From contig NW_002060944.1 in assembly GCF_000150275.1 (NCBI RefSeq), positions 9,458,704-9,522,703 of the forward strand: DNA of 64,000 bases, read 5' to 3'. The notes under the pieces are model-generated. The model was not told where the DNA came from, made no database searches, and was given only the letters and a program-made list of their open reading frames with translations. The position numbers and the translations under genes are program-made. This DNA is from Trichoplax adhaerens (Eukaryota; Placozoa; Uniplacotomia; Trichoplacea; Trichoplacidae). The number at the start of each line of letters is the position of its first letter. The stretch's first letter is position 1. Of the stretch, positions 38,111 through 50,220 are shown piece by piece.

Positions 38111-38383
38111 CTTGTACTGTAGGCTCCAGCCGTTATCTGAGCCGACAGACAGGCAGACATTTGGCCACATTCGAATACAGACAGTCGATTACAGTAGTGA
38201 ATGGATTGGTTTTTTGTTCTATATTAGGTAATATTATATATTGTATTCCATTGCCTGTGACTAAACTCCGCTTGGAAGTAGTCACCTTAGATCATCCATG
38301 TCATTCAACTTCATACGAGTGATTTCGAGAAGAGACAAGCAAGATCCATACTGTGTAACGAACTAGTTTTCCCCATTTTCGGA

Positions 38384-38620
38384 CTCATCTGGTATGAAAA
38401 GTCCATCCATCCGATGCCTGATTACGATCATTTGAACAACCAGTACGTACTGTACAGTACAGATCACTTTTCGCCCTCATCTGGTATGAAAGGTCCGTCC
38501 ATCCGATGCCTGATTACGATCATTCGAACATCAATACAAATCACTTTTCGGCTTTTCGCCCTCATCTGGTATGAAAAGTCCATCCATCCGATGCCCGATT
38601 ACGATCATTCGAACAACTGC
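38384..38620. repeat. Three-copy tandem repeat, ~85-92-bp unit
   Basis: CTCATCTGGTATGAAAAGTC starts at 38384, 38476 and 38561. Each copy continues through CATCCGATGCCTGATTACG to CATTCGAACA or a close variant. Open frame 38414-38737 is a by-product. Confidence 0.9.
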
Positions 38621-38735
38621 CAACAGTACAGTACCGACTGTACCGTACAGTACGATTTTACAATGTACAGTACAGTACTGTACAGTACAGATCAGACGAG
38701 CGCTACAGTATGCAGTACTGTAAGCAAATTAGATT
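38430..38735. repeat. TACAG/TACTG island 5
   Basis: Pentamer palindromes inserted between and after the repeat copies, densest at 38630-38690 and 38700-38720. Confidence 0.7.
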
Positions 38736-38773
38736 GAATATACTCTACTGTACGCAATTGCAACGTGCAGCTA

Positions 38774-39037
38774 TCACACGCTGACAAGGGTCGACAGATT
38801 CAAATCCAGCTGGAGCAGCTTTGCACATTCGGTGGCCATTGCATTAAGCGATTGGTAAAGTTTCCACTTGGCTAGAAACAGCATCATAACACCTTGTGCA
38901 TACTCGGCAATACAGTACGTAGCTCTTGTGGCTTGGGGCAATTTCTTTAGGCTAATTATACCCCAAATTATCCAAGAGATTGTCTTGATTCCTGTACCGT
39001 ATTTGGAAGAATTATTCATCTTGATACCCTCGTCCAT
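38774..39037 (-). CDS. Unassigned 87-codon frame divergent from MRPS22
   Basis: ATG at 39037 lies 15 bp from the MRPS22 ATG on the other strand. The frame is open for 87 codons with GC content higher than local intergenic DNA, and reads MDEGIKMNNSSKYGTGIK, then a hydrophobic patch (SWIIWGII) and a tail NAMATECAKLLQLDLNL. I recognise no family with confidence. It may be an exon of an unrecognised gene, or a chance frame in GC-richer DNA. Confidence 0.25.
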   Translation of the reverse strand: MDEGIKMNNSSKYGTGIKTISWIIWGIISLKKLPQATRATYCIAEYAQGVMMLFLAKWKLYQSLNAMATECAKLLQLDLNLSTLVSV

Positions 39038-39052
39038 TCAATAGCAAGAGTA

Positions 39053-41003
39053 ATGGCCTTCGCTTGGATTTCAAGAGCAAGGAATATTTTATATCGCCGC
39101 CTACCTGTACCCATTTCCAAGAATACCAATTATGCTTTATGTTCAAGTACTGATCGCCCTTCCGATGGAAAGCAAAAGGAGAGTCATCGAAATACCAAGC
39201 GGGCAACCCCAATGGACAAAGATGATGCAGATGTACCTCGATTTAATGATCCCACTGTCCAGCAAATTTTATCGAAAATAACTGGTGTAGATTTAGTCAA
39301 GATTTTTCATAGTAGACCTCAAGAACAACCCAAGTTACCTACTTATAAGCTAATGTCAGATGTAGAGTTTAAAGCGGTGCGTGCAAGAGGATACAACTTG
39401 AATCAAACAAATACAACTTTTAAAATTTTCATTGATAATTTCCTAACTACTTTGGATGACAGTTTACAATGACTAACGTAGCTTCAATCTTTCAACCATT
39501 AGGCGGAAGCAAAAGCAATTCAAGAAGCCAAACAATTATTGGCTATGCCACCTCAGATGGTTCAAAGAGAACGAGGCATTAGCAGAGTAATCACCATTGA
39601 TAAGGAGTTTGTAGGCTACGATGAAGATAATGCCAATTACATATTTACTGATATTAGCTTATCTGCAACTGATCGGGTTAGTGGATTAGAATTTACCCAA
39701 ATGATACCATTATACAGTATACGTATTTCCGACTGATTTCTACTACTACTACTACTACTACTACTGTAATCTCGACTTGATTGATGCATTGCAGCTACCG
39801 GCCTGTAGTTCAAATAGGTAATAGCTACGTGCATTATTCTTTCAGGATCGTCGTGTTGTTGTACGGGAACCAAATGGCGCCTTGAGATATGCTACCTGGG
39901 ACGAAAGAGATAAAATGAACCAAATTTATTACCCCAAGTTAGGCAGACAGTTGAAAGTGCCTCTTATGTTTCAAGGAAAAAATTTAGAAGTACTCAATTT
40001 ATGCTAAAGTTAACATACATACACTAGATCACGCTAGCATGTAATCCATACCATGGTGCTATGGTGGCATTTGATTTGATAGGTGTAGGTCTTAAGATTG
40101 AAAAGATCGTTCAATGTTTTTGAAATAATAATTCTATTTTAGAATAGCTTCAGCCAATTACGTCATGCTGATCTCCTCGATTTAGCCGTACTTCAGTTTG
40201 AGCCTGATTCTTCTATGTATATCCAGGTAAACGCGATTTTTTTATCTTGAAATGGGATTGTAGACCAACTCATTTTTATCGTGATCGCCAGTAGCTCTAA
40301 ATTTTCTCATATGCATTTTAGGTTCATCAAAAAACTTATGAAAATCTAGATGATCATAAAAATTATGACCTACTACGATCTACCCGTCATTTTGGCGGAA
40401 TGGCGTATCATCTTGTTAAGAGGAATCGTTTCCATGGGTTACTCTCTGATATGCTTACGCGAAAATTGTATGCACATGTTGAAATTGGCATTTTCCAGTG
40501 AACAATTTGTGCTTGTTTACTTTTTTTTGACCAGTAGTAATCCTTTCGTAGTAATTGCCTCTTTATGCTATCCTAGTAGCAGGAATATTGAACTATCCAA
40601 TTCTTGCTAATTTATTCTAATTCCTTGATGGTACACAAAATGTAGGATATCGGATGCTTGCGATTTAATAGGCCTATATTGTTTATTGCATCCTCAAAGT
40701 TCTCTTGCCAGACAGATAAAAGAAGGCAATATGACCAAGTCACAAGCACTAAAGGTTTGTCTTTACATTGGATTAGTTTATGAGCGATAGCTTGGTTAGC
40801 AAGTTGAACTATGCTTCAATGATGATCCATTGCTAACTGTATCGCTCTGTCTTACTTTATTTCCTAATTGATCTAATTAGACTTATGTTCAAGCCAATGA
40901 AGACCTTGCTAGCCAATATAATATCGATCGATTATTGGATAAAGATGAAGAGTTCGCTAAGGAAGAAAGTTCGATGAAATATAGAAGTGGCGTCAGAAAC
41001 TAA
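39053..41003 (+). CDS. MRPS22: Mitochondrial ribosomal protein S22 (mS22), seven exons
   Basis: Metazoan-type component of the mitochondrial small ribosomal subunit. Exons: 39053-39376, 39503-39676, 39846-39989, 40143-40226, 40322-40467, 40646-40754, 40881-41003. All are GT-AG with matching phases; the total of 1104 nt gives 367 residues (human 360). An Arg-rich, acid-free leader (MAFAWISRARNILYRRLP) fits a mitochondrial targeting peptide. Conserved blocks in order: VQQILSKITGVDLVKIF, YKLMSDVEF, ANYIFTDIS, VVVREPNGALRYATWDERD, QFEPDSSMYIQ, KTYENLDDHKNYDLLRSTRH, FGGMAYHLV and DACDLIGLYCLLHP. The first donor (GTGCGT) and second donor (GTTAGT) are non-consensus after GT, but the alignment length across both joins is exact. 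Identity is very secure. Confidence 0.95.
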
Positions 41004-41690
41004 TATTGACGTTGAAAAATTTGTATGCAACTGCTGTATTTCATCTGACATTTATTAATTATTGTAAATACTCATATTATAATGCAGTATTTTGATTTAT
41101 AGAAGGTATTATGGACGCATTGATATAGCATTTTATTGATTATGGCATATTGATTGCTTTCAGCTTTTTGTTTTAATTGATGGGAAAGGTTCTGTTCTCC
41201 ATTTCCTCTCTCTTTATATATGTTTTATAATATACAGAAGCACATATGTCTATAATATAGTCTATAAGATTGGATATTTTAAATGGTTTCAATGATAGAT
41301 ATTCATGAAGACCGCTTGAAGGCCAGTAGTGTAGTCATTTACCGGGAAGAATTGTTTCAAATGGAGCACTTTATAGTAATAATAATTATTTGGAAGAGTT
41401 CAAGATGGGAGTAGAAACATCAACAGTAGGACTACGTGGTGACTACAGATTGACTGTACGATAATAAAATTTATTCTACAGTATTGGTTTAGTGATGTAT
41501 ATGATCATGACATGGTAGTCCATGCCTAATTGTACATAGGAAGACGAGTTGTGAAGAAGCTTGGATTCATCGTCTTGACTCCTCCGTAGAGGGTTGAATG
41601 ATTTTGTTGTACAGTATTTACAAATGAAATCATTTTCAATGCGTAATCCATTTTTATTTATCACATCAGATTGATTGCATAGAGTTTGCC
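41004..41690. other. MRPS22 3' flank
   Basis: AT-rich; contains AATAAA at 41463-41468 as a distant possible polyadenylation signal. No further gene seen. Confidence 0.4.
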
Positions 41691-41694
41691 AAGT

Positions 41695-42395
41695 TATAGC
41701 TGGGTACGGTAGGATGGTGTAGTTATCGAATCCTATAGTTCACCTAGACTAGTTATCTAATGATAGAGTTAACCTAGACAGTATCCTTTTGCAATTTCAA
41801 TCCAAATTATAGCAGGGTTAGGTGGGATGGTCTAATCATCCAGTTAACCTAGACAGTGTCCCTTTGCAATTTCAATCCAAATTATAGCTGGGTACGGTAG
41901 GATGGTGTAGTTATCGAATCCTATAGTTCACCTAGACTAGTTATCTAATGATAGAGTTAACCTAGACAGTATCCTTTTGCAATTTCAATCCAAATTATAG
42001 CAGGGTTAGGTGGGATGGTCTAATCATCCAGTTAACCTAGACAGTGTCCCTTTGCAATTTCAATCCAAATTATAGCTGGGTACGGTAGGATGGTGTAGTT
42101 ATCGAATCCTACAGTTCACCTAGACTAGTTATCTAATGATAGAGTTAACCTAGACAGTATCCTTTTGCAGTTTCAATCCAAATTATAGCAGGGTTAGGTA
42201 GGATGGTCGAGTCATCTAATCATACCGTCGAGTTAACCTAGACAGTGTCCCTTTGCCATTTCAATCCAAATCATTAGAGTTAGGTAGGATGGTCTAGTCA
42301 TCGAATCATACAGTTAACTTAGACAGTGTCCCCTTGCAATTTGAATCCAAACTACAGCAGGGTAAGGTAGAGGATGGTCTAGTTATTCAATCATT
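41695..42395. repeat. Higher-order tandem repeat, 188-bp period
   Basis: TGGGTACGGTAGGATGGTGT occurs at 41701, 41889 and 42077, an exact 188-bp period with very few mismatches. Each unit has two related subunits, about 112 bp (with GATAGAGTTAACCTAGACAG) and about 76 bp (with CATCCAGTTAACCTAGACAG). Both end TTGCAATTTCAATCCAAATT. After 42190 more diverged monomers continue to about 42395. Confidence 0.95.
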
Positions 42396-42723
42396 TAGCT
42401 GATGACTAAAGTCATGCGGGACCTGCGTTGTAAACAGGAAACGACAGTGGTGCAAGGAAGTTCAGAGCTAGCTGACAGGATGCCAATTTGACACACACAG
42501 TGTACAGTCGAAGGATTGGCGTTGGCATGTGCTGCTTAGCCTATACTGTACAACGATTCCATACTACTGTACTGAACACTCATTGTCCACTCTCCAGTAT
42601 GTATGAGTCATAGCCTCATAGCCGCTATAGCACAGCAGGGATTCCACTTTGCCTCCATCTCACCATGTACAGTATGGACAACTAGGGCTGATCGCTGACA
42701 GAGTGGAAGTTTTACTATGGCTT

Positions 42724-42865
42724 GACCCTGGTTGGTTTTACCCTGGTTGGTTTGACCATGGTTGGTTTAACCCTGGTTGGTTTAACCCTGGTTGGTTTAA
42801 CCCTGGTTGGTTTGACCATGGTTGGTTTAACCCTGGTTGGTTTAACCCTGGTTGGTTTTACCCTG
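42724..42865. repeat. 15-bp minisatellite, nine full copies
   Basis: Nine 15-bp units of the form AACCCTGGTTGGTTT run head to tail, then one partial unit. First-base variants are GACCC and TACCC; GACCATGG variants occur at units 3 and 7. Because 15 is divisible by three, two forward frames stay open (PGWFN and TLVGL pentapeptides). These are repeat translations and not evidence for a protein. Confidence 0.95.
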
Positions 42866-42894
42866 ATTTCACCATTTGGTGAAGCACTTTACGT

Positions 42895-43025
42895 AGTACT
42901 GTATTGTACTGTACTGTACAGTATCGGCATCCGATGTTCCAATACCATCTTGCCCGCCTTAAAAATCCCATCGACGATACGGTACGGTACGGTACGGTAC
43001 GATACGGTACGGTACAGCGATACCG
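42895..43025. repeat. TACTG/TACAG island 6 with GGTAC pentamer run
   Basis: TACTG units at 42897-42925 are followed by a (GGTAC)n run at about 42977-43015 with one GATAC variant. GGTAC differs from the TACAG pentamer family by composition but keeps the 5-bp period. Confidence 0.8.
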
Positions 43026-44658
43026 TATCCACTTGCAGTACTTTCACACCAGCTATACCAATGTGTCGGGCAATCAGTGCAAGCAATTTCGTCGTCAGCT
43101 TGAAATAGTCAAAGCCAAAAGGAAGGCCAACCCAAGGCTGCATCGAAGCATCTTACTACTTGTAGAGCTTGCTGTAGACATCGACATCGATTGAGGAAAT
43201 CGCAATGAGTGAGGTAAGCAACAGATCGACAGGTATCATCCATTCAACCATATTTAAGAATGAAATGGGCTGGGGGTAGTTATGAAATCATGTGTAGACT
43301 GCTCTTCGCTCAATACTGTAACTTGACAATCGATAGCGTCGTCTTGGGTCTACTCGTTATCATCTTGGGATTAATCATGCATGGAATGGATCAATTGGCT
43401 TGTTAGGGCTGAGGATGCTTGCTATGCCAGGCGATTCTTCCGCTTATCCATTGCCAAGTTACGACAGTTTGATACACTGTGTTGGTCCATAGATAGCTTG
43501 GAGAAGGCGTCATTGAACCCCATGGCGATAGATCTTTTCCGCATCGATCCACAACGATCGTGACTAGCGTATTTCAGTCGAAAACACCATCAGGACATCA
43601 TCGATCACTAACCTCCAATCAACTCCATGATAGAGAGTTGTTTCTACACTTTTATAGTTGATAGCTTGTTAATTGCAACATCTCTTTTTAAAGCAAGCAA
43701 GAAATGGCAGATTAAAACTAGACTCAAATACTTGTTCAGTCAAGTTTGCACAATTCAATGTACTGTCTACAAGTCCTTTCAAATTGAAATAATTAATCCA
43801 ATATTAGTACGCTAAAATTCGGGCGTTAATGAAGTAGTAGAATACCAACATGATAAGGATGAATACAACGATCTCGCAATGCTATGAAAGTAATCCTTTT
43901 CATCATTTATTAATAGTATTGAAACTGATAGCAATACATCTGCTTGCAGAATTCAATGTTGTGATCGGTTGCATAGTATCTAGCCGGTAATGATCGGGGG
44001 CAGAATACATAAACTGCACGTTAATTAGGACGGCGATAAAAGATATCCGATACGTACAACTGATGGCATGACTATTTATTCAATCAAGTATTAATGCCTC
44101 TTTTCTGGCAACACAATATCGTTCAATCTGCAAAGAGTTCTCTTACTTTGGCTTATTTCTGTGAAAAGATGCCTTGAGTAATCATCACAAGCAAAGCTTC
44201 ATTATGAAATTTCTGACTCGCAACTCCATTAAATGAATTGGTGGTAGCCAACTACGAGTATAAATGGACATAATACACATGTACATCAATGATGCGCGTA
44301 TAGTAACATACCATCTTAATGAATTAGCCGTCAAAGCTGCGATCATGGACGACCAATGAGAAAAATTGTCTATAACTGCATACCTTTCCAACGTATACAC
44401 ACTGTTGATTAATGCTAACGCTTGCCAAATTGATTGGTAGAATCCTTTGTCACTGATATACAATAAAACAAAAGTCAGAGTTACCGAGGGCTTCTGGTGT
44501 TGAAGACACTAATAATAATAATTAATTAAATTCCATTAGGACCCTAGTGTATTGAGAAGACGAATTATACCACAAATAGTCTGTAATATCCTAGTGTAGC
44601 TCTAATTACAGCCTTATCAAGTTTGAACTGCAGCAGTGTAAAAGATGAATTGTAGTAC
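43026..44658. other. Unassigned, GC-richer part at 43026-43600
   Basis: 43026-43600 is richer in GC than typical intergenic DNA here. It holds short open frames on both strands, such as 43381-43563 (+) and 42889-43143 (-), but I recognise no family. The remainder to 44658 is AT-rich with no supported exon. Confidence 0.4.
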
Positions 44659-47472
44659 ATGCATCATGCGACAGAAACTCTTTCGTCCGCTTACCATTTG
44701 ACTTTGAGAACGTACAGTATGCACGTATGTACAATATAAATCTAATCAATTATTTTTGGTTTGCTTATTTAATTTAGTTTCCGGTAGAAAGTATCCTAAC
44801 AAACGATCAGATTAAAAGTAAGTATAATATTTAGACGTTCTTCTTCATAATTAATACCGCGTATTGCCTGCTACATTAGTATGTTTAATTGATGATATTG
44901 TTGTCGCTTCCTTCAAATACGGACGTAATTCAGATTTTGTAATTCGCAATGCTGGGCTTTTTACTGGCAAAGCTAGATTAGTGTCTATAGTACTGGTAGT
45001 AAACAGAAGGCGAATAGTTTTGTAATACTTTGAATATAAAATGGTTAATAATTATAGGATCATTTCTTTGATATTAGCAGTCAAGATGATCGTTCAATTT
45101 TGCAATCATTTCTTATTCACTTACTGAACGTAAATTAGGATACAAAATAGTTTCCTAATGATCCTATTACTATTGCAGCAGTACTTTTTAGAGGAACTTT
45201 CTTTCTGCTGAGATAATTTCTGTCTTTATTATAAGTCATAAATGTTTCGCTAAATGGTCTCAGTAACATCGTAAACGCGATCATGTTGTGCTTTCAATTC
45301 CATAAGAATACATGAATACCCTGAAATGTATAAACGAAATGTGATATCGACTAGACACTAATTAGTATTCTCCAGGCAATCATATCTTATTGTACATCAA
45401 TTAAATTTAGATCTGCACATTGCCTTCGATAAGCGAGATGAAGGCAAAAAAGGTGCCGTTCCTCCGGAAAAAATTACGGATTTAATCAAGGAAGTTTTTG
45501 GCCCACCTCTAAATGGCACTTTAATTGGTTATGCGAAGGACCTAAGCAAAAACCTTTCTGAAAATGGTCAAGAGATTTTAAAATATTTAGCGCTTGTTTT
45601 ACAACTAAATTATTAAACAGTGTCAAGTTAAGTCAAGCACAGAATCAATAGGAATTAAAATTTACTTCTTCTTTCCATTAGGTGGTTTATCGTATGAAAA
45701 TTTTATAGTGGTTGTGAAACATTTAATGTTTGAGACAACGCGCTGGGGAGTCCTAAAGACGGCACCTGAAAGGCCTATTGGACTGGATAGTATTCAGGAT
45801 CAAGTCAAGCAGAAATTGCTTCGTTTTGGATTAACATTCAATATTATGATAGTAGGTCGGTATCTTTTCCTTCTGAATAAATTGTGCAATGTAGATTGAC
45901 TGGTATGATCGGATCTTTGTTTCTAGGTTCTTCTGGCTTGGGTAAATCCACTATGATGAACACATTGTTCAAGAGCAAAGTGAATCGATGGATGGCATCA
46001 GATACTAGTCAAGAGCCAATAATTCCGCCAACTGTAGAAATTAAGACTATTTCTCACGGTAGTTTTTCATAGTATCCATAGCTGTTGATAGGATACTTGA
46101 TGCTCAGTTGTATAATTCTACTTCTTAATAGTAATTGAAGAGAAGAACATTCGTCTAAAACTAAGCATAACGGATACTCCAGGTTTTGGAGATCACGTTA
46201 ACAATGTTAAATGGTAAGACATCTATATAGGCTTTTAAAGTAATTTACAGAAGTCTTTATCACTTAATAGTAATCTATTTACGAACTTTACGTCCATAGC
46301 TGGGAGCCGATTATAAAGTACATTAATGATCAGTATCAGCATTACCTAAGTGAAGAGAGACGTATTGAACGTAAACCTCGAATTCCAGACACAAGAATTC
46401 ACTGTGTAATCTATTTTATTGCTCCAACTGGACATAGGTATACAATATTACGTTGTAAGCGTAGAACATAGTTGAGATACAACAATAAATAATCTGACAG
46501 CAATATTTGCTATGTACCAAAATTTCAGCCTTAGAGCTATTGATGTTGAATGTTTAAAGCGATTGGTAAAAGTTGTAAACGTGATTCCAGTTATCGCTAA
46601 AGCCGATAGCTTGACCTTGGAAGAAAGACAGGCGTTTAAAAATAGGGTTTGTATCACTATGTGCAATCATGAAGAAGTTGGTAAAAAGTCTCATCCAGTG
46701 TAGAGTACAAATCGGATAACCTATGCTGGTGTTATCATCTAATATAGATTCGTAATGACTTTGAGAGAAATGGCATTTCTAAACTGTATCCAATGCTTCA
46801 TAAAGGCCTTGAAGAAGATGAATTCCAGAAAAATAAGGCCATTAAGGTATAATTTTGCTAAATTCAGTGTTTAATCAAGTCAATATGGAAGGATTTTCAT
46901 GTTACTTTTTTCTTCGTTAGTTGGAATCCAATTTGCGTTTGCATTGTAATCATTCTTTTTTATACCATAGAATCAACTACCATTTGCTGTGGTTGGTAGT
47001 GATCAATTTATGTCCATTAAAGGAACACCAGTCTTAGCTAGGAAAACTAGATGGGGCACTATTGAAGGTAACAATGTCATCAGTTACTGGTATGGATTAA
47101 CTATAGAGGATTAATGAGATCTGATTCGAGTGCTTTTGGTTCATTTCTCTTACAGTTGAAAATCCAAGTCATAATGAATTTCCTCAATTTCGTGATATGC
47201 TTCTCAGGTATTGCTAACGTATTATAATGTCAATATTTGAGGATAATGCTCTACTATTTCCATTACAATCTACTGATCAAACGTTATTTTAAGGCGTAGT
47301 GGGATGGCAAAATTGTCATCATTTACTTACTAATTATAACTACTATTAATAAAAACTTTTGGTTTATTTTGATAGGACTCACTTACATGATTTGATAGAT
47401 ACAACTGCTGAAGTTTACTATGAGCATTATCGTCGCAATCAACTTCAACTTGTGCAAGACGGTGATTCCTAG
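44659..47472 (+). CDS. Septin (SEPT3/9-like GTPase) with N-terminal EF-hand pair
   Basis: Exons: 44659-44724 (inferred start), 44778-44817, 45411-45566, 45682-45855, 45927-46058, 46132-46213, 46300-46437, 46529-46646, 46748-46846, 46971-47067, 47156-47207, 47376-47472. All junctions are GT-AG and in phase, giving about 416 residues. Residues about 28-105 read as an EF-hand pair: LTNDQIKNLHIAFDKRDEG, KITDLIKEVF, then ENGGLSYENFIVVVKHLM. Both calcium loops lack several standard ligands. The same uninterrupted exon (45682-45855) that ends the second EF-hand begins the septin core, PIGLDSIQDQVKQK. The GTPase has P-loop GSSGLGKST (146), DTPGFGDH (204) and AKAD (286), plus septin-specific WGTIEVENPSHNEFPQFRD. 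The C-terminus is short with no coiled coil, as in the SEPT3/9/12 group. Septin identity is very sure; the first exon is tentative. Confidence 0.9.
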
Positions 47473-49080
47473 ATCTTGCTTATTTTTATATGAAATACAT
47501 TTATAAATTATCTAAGATTAATTCTCTTCCTAGTTTTTGTTTGTTTTTACTAAGGCTGTTAATATAAGCAAGGGTATAGCAGCCCTATAGACCTTTTGCT
47601 ATCATTATCAGAAATTATAACAAAATAATTTGCATTTTTGAAATGTGGTGTACGTTATAACCCAAACTACCGTAAATTGTTTATAATGGTACAGTAGTAT
47701 GATGTGAGTCAATTGATGTTGGGGTCTCACGAAGTAGTGTACGTATATAACATAACATTGTCCTTGATGACTTTTACACTGTATTTTTTCCTAGTTGAAT
47801 CAGTAAGTACAGTATTATGAATTTAGTAATTAAAGTCACAAGTGCAGCTCTATGTAGCTATCGTAGTTAGTAAAAATGTGTATGACTATTTTTAATTATA
47901 ACATGATTGATATTACTGCAGCGCTTACTCGCGACTATAAGTTTCTTAACCAATTAAAATGTATATTATAATTATTTGACGAGAAGTTATTTTGATTACG
48001 TAAGCAGACTTTTATAATGATACATTCATTACTGGTGATTGTCCTCTTTTGTTTAGGTATTTCCATACTTTTATGCAAACTAACTGTGGAAGTGTTAACT
48101 TCCCATTCGTTCAGATAAAACACGTACATAAGTCAAATAATTTGCTTTGCGATTAATAGTTGAAATGTATCAAAATTTCAATCGCTGTTGCTAATGCAGA
48201 ATAAAGCACTGGTGTAGGGCTTCATCATTTTGAAATAGGTATATACTGTGCTATAAGAGAGTAAGTTGATATTCTTTCTGGTAGTAGCAATGGTAAAGTT
48301 AGTAACCACAAGAGTAAGCCAATTTTATCATTCCATTCCTAGTAATGAAATATTTGTGAATTATTCAAGATATGTACAAACTTTACAATAACATCTTGAG
48401 GAATCTACAATGAATTTAAAGAGAATTTACGAAATACACCCAAGAAACAATTTACAGTAAATGCTTTTCGGTAGAGTATTGCATAACACCCCTCAAGGCA
48501 CGTGTAGGAAAATTGCATACAAGGATTATGCATTTGCGTACACTGTATCACCTGTAACTACTGGAGCGATCGTTATGAAGCTCGTTACGGGTTTCGCAAT
48601 TACAAATTTAGGCATATTTCATTAATTCGATTTTAATGGGATTATGGACAGGAGTTGCGTACACTAGACAGAGCAGTAGTCACATTACATTACCGTTATG
48701 CATTTATTATCGAGCGTTCGTTACCCAAATAGAATGCACGTACTTTGGCTAAGGTAAACAAATAACAAATCAATAATATTTGACATTTCGTAAATAAGAT
48801 TAACCAAGCTGGTTGTGTTGATGCAAAACATTGACGTATCATTTTTAGACTTTACACTTAGTGAATGATCTACTGCATTATACTTTGCTTCACATTAAAA
48901 GATTATATATATTTTATAAGTGCCAGTTTATGGAGCGATACTGTATAATAATTGAACCATTCGTTTTTCCTCAGTACAGTAGTGTTAATTTGGAGATGAT
49001 TCTAATTTAATTTACTACTATACTGTATTTGTTTACTGTTTACGCTGTTTAATTAGCGCACAATGAGCATTACGGCTTGC
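47473..49080. other. Intergenic, nothing supported
   Basis: AT-rich DNA after the septin gene; no exon recognised. Confidence 0.5.
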
Positions 49081-49919
49081 ACATTGCTGCAGGCCTCCAG
49101 TGAGGCTTAACAGTTACCAGTAGTATTGCAAATCACAGTGCACAATACAGTACTGTATAACCAGTATCTGCCTTGGCCTGTACTGCAGTACTGTATTGTA
49201 TTGCCATCTTGTTGAACTTGTATTCAGTAGTACATCGATGGATTTTATTTTTGTTCAATTATCAGCTCTCAGCTGTTACTGCTTTACTAAACGGCCAGTT
49301 CAGTGCTACTGTTACCTTAACAAGTTGAAAACCTGTTCATGTAATAGATAATTAGAATTATAGATGCACCGTATGGTTGGTCAGTCTGCTTTCACAGCAT
49401 ACTCGTATAACAACACCATCACCACCATTAGTATTGCAGTGTGACCATGTATTTAAGACGTTATTAAGACGATGATCTACAGTGATACAGTGCTACACTG
49501 TAATGCAGTTTGGCACGGTAGAATACTGTAGATGACAAAAAAATTCGATATTTATGGACGGTGAATTTTCAAGATTAATCTAGTACAATCTACCGTAGAC
49601 CCTGGTAGGATAAGAAGGTTTAAACTTGTAAACAAGGACTTGTAATGATTAATGACATCTACTAGCTCGTGGCATGGTGGGGCTGATTTCTTTTTAGGAA
49701 CCATACTGGGTTAGCCCTCTTAATTACAAGTCCCGACTACTGTAGTCCCTGCTTAAATTAAACTACTGTATACAGCACAACGGTTGTAAACAGATTGAAT
49801 AAACTGAACCATTTTATTATTATTATTATTATTATAATATTATTATATTATTTTTTGATAATATATTTTTTTTTATTTATCGTACAGTATTTGTTTTCTT
49901 TCTTTTGTTTAGATCAGTC

Positions 49920-50220
49920 CAGTCCAGTACTGTACTGTACGTACAGTACACAATATTGTACTAGACCGTCCAGTGTACATTGTACTGTAACTTACAGTAC
50001 TTTTTTGATTCTTTTACAAAACATTGCTGAAACTACTGTACTGTATTGTACTGTACAGTACAGCGTACTGTAGTCAACTGCTGCTGGTGCACTCCTGATG
50101 CTCTGTCAATGCCGAGCCAAGTTTCAATTCATATGAAGTACTGTACAGTACTTACCACTCGCACAGACTGTAAAACGTACTGTAAACTTGTACTGTAAAA
50201 GTATACAGTACAGTACATAC
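49920..50220. repeat. TACAG/TACTG island 7, upstream of FOXK
   Basis: Clusters of TACTGTACAGTAC palindromes at 49925-50000, 50035-50075, 50140-50155 and 50195-50218 end about 150 bp before the FOXK start codon. Confidence 0.75.

Noticed and set aside
42649-43108. Repeat proteins PGWFN and TLVGL from the minisatellite.
   Set aside because: A 15-bp unit keeps frames open by arithmetic; two frames are open simultaneously and flanks are not coding-like.
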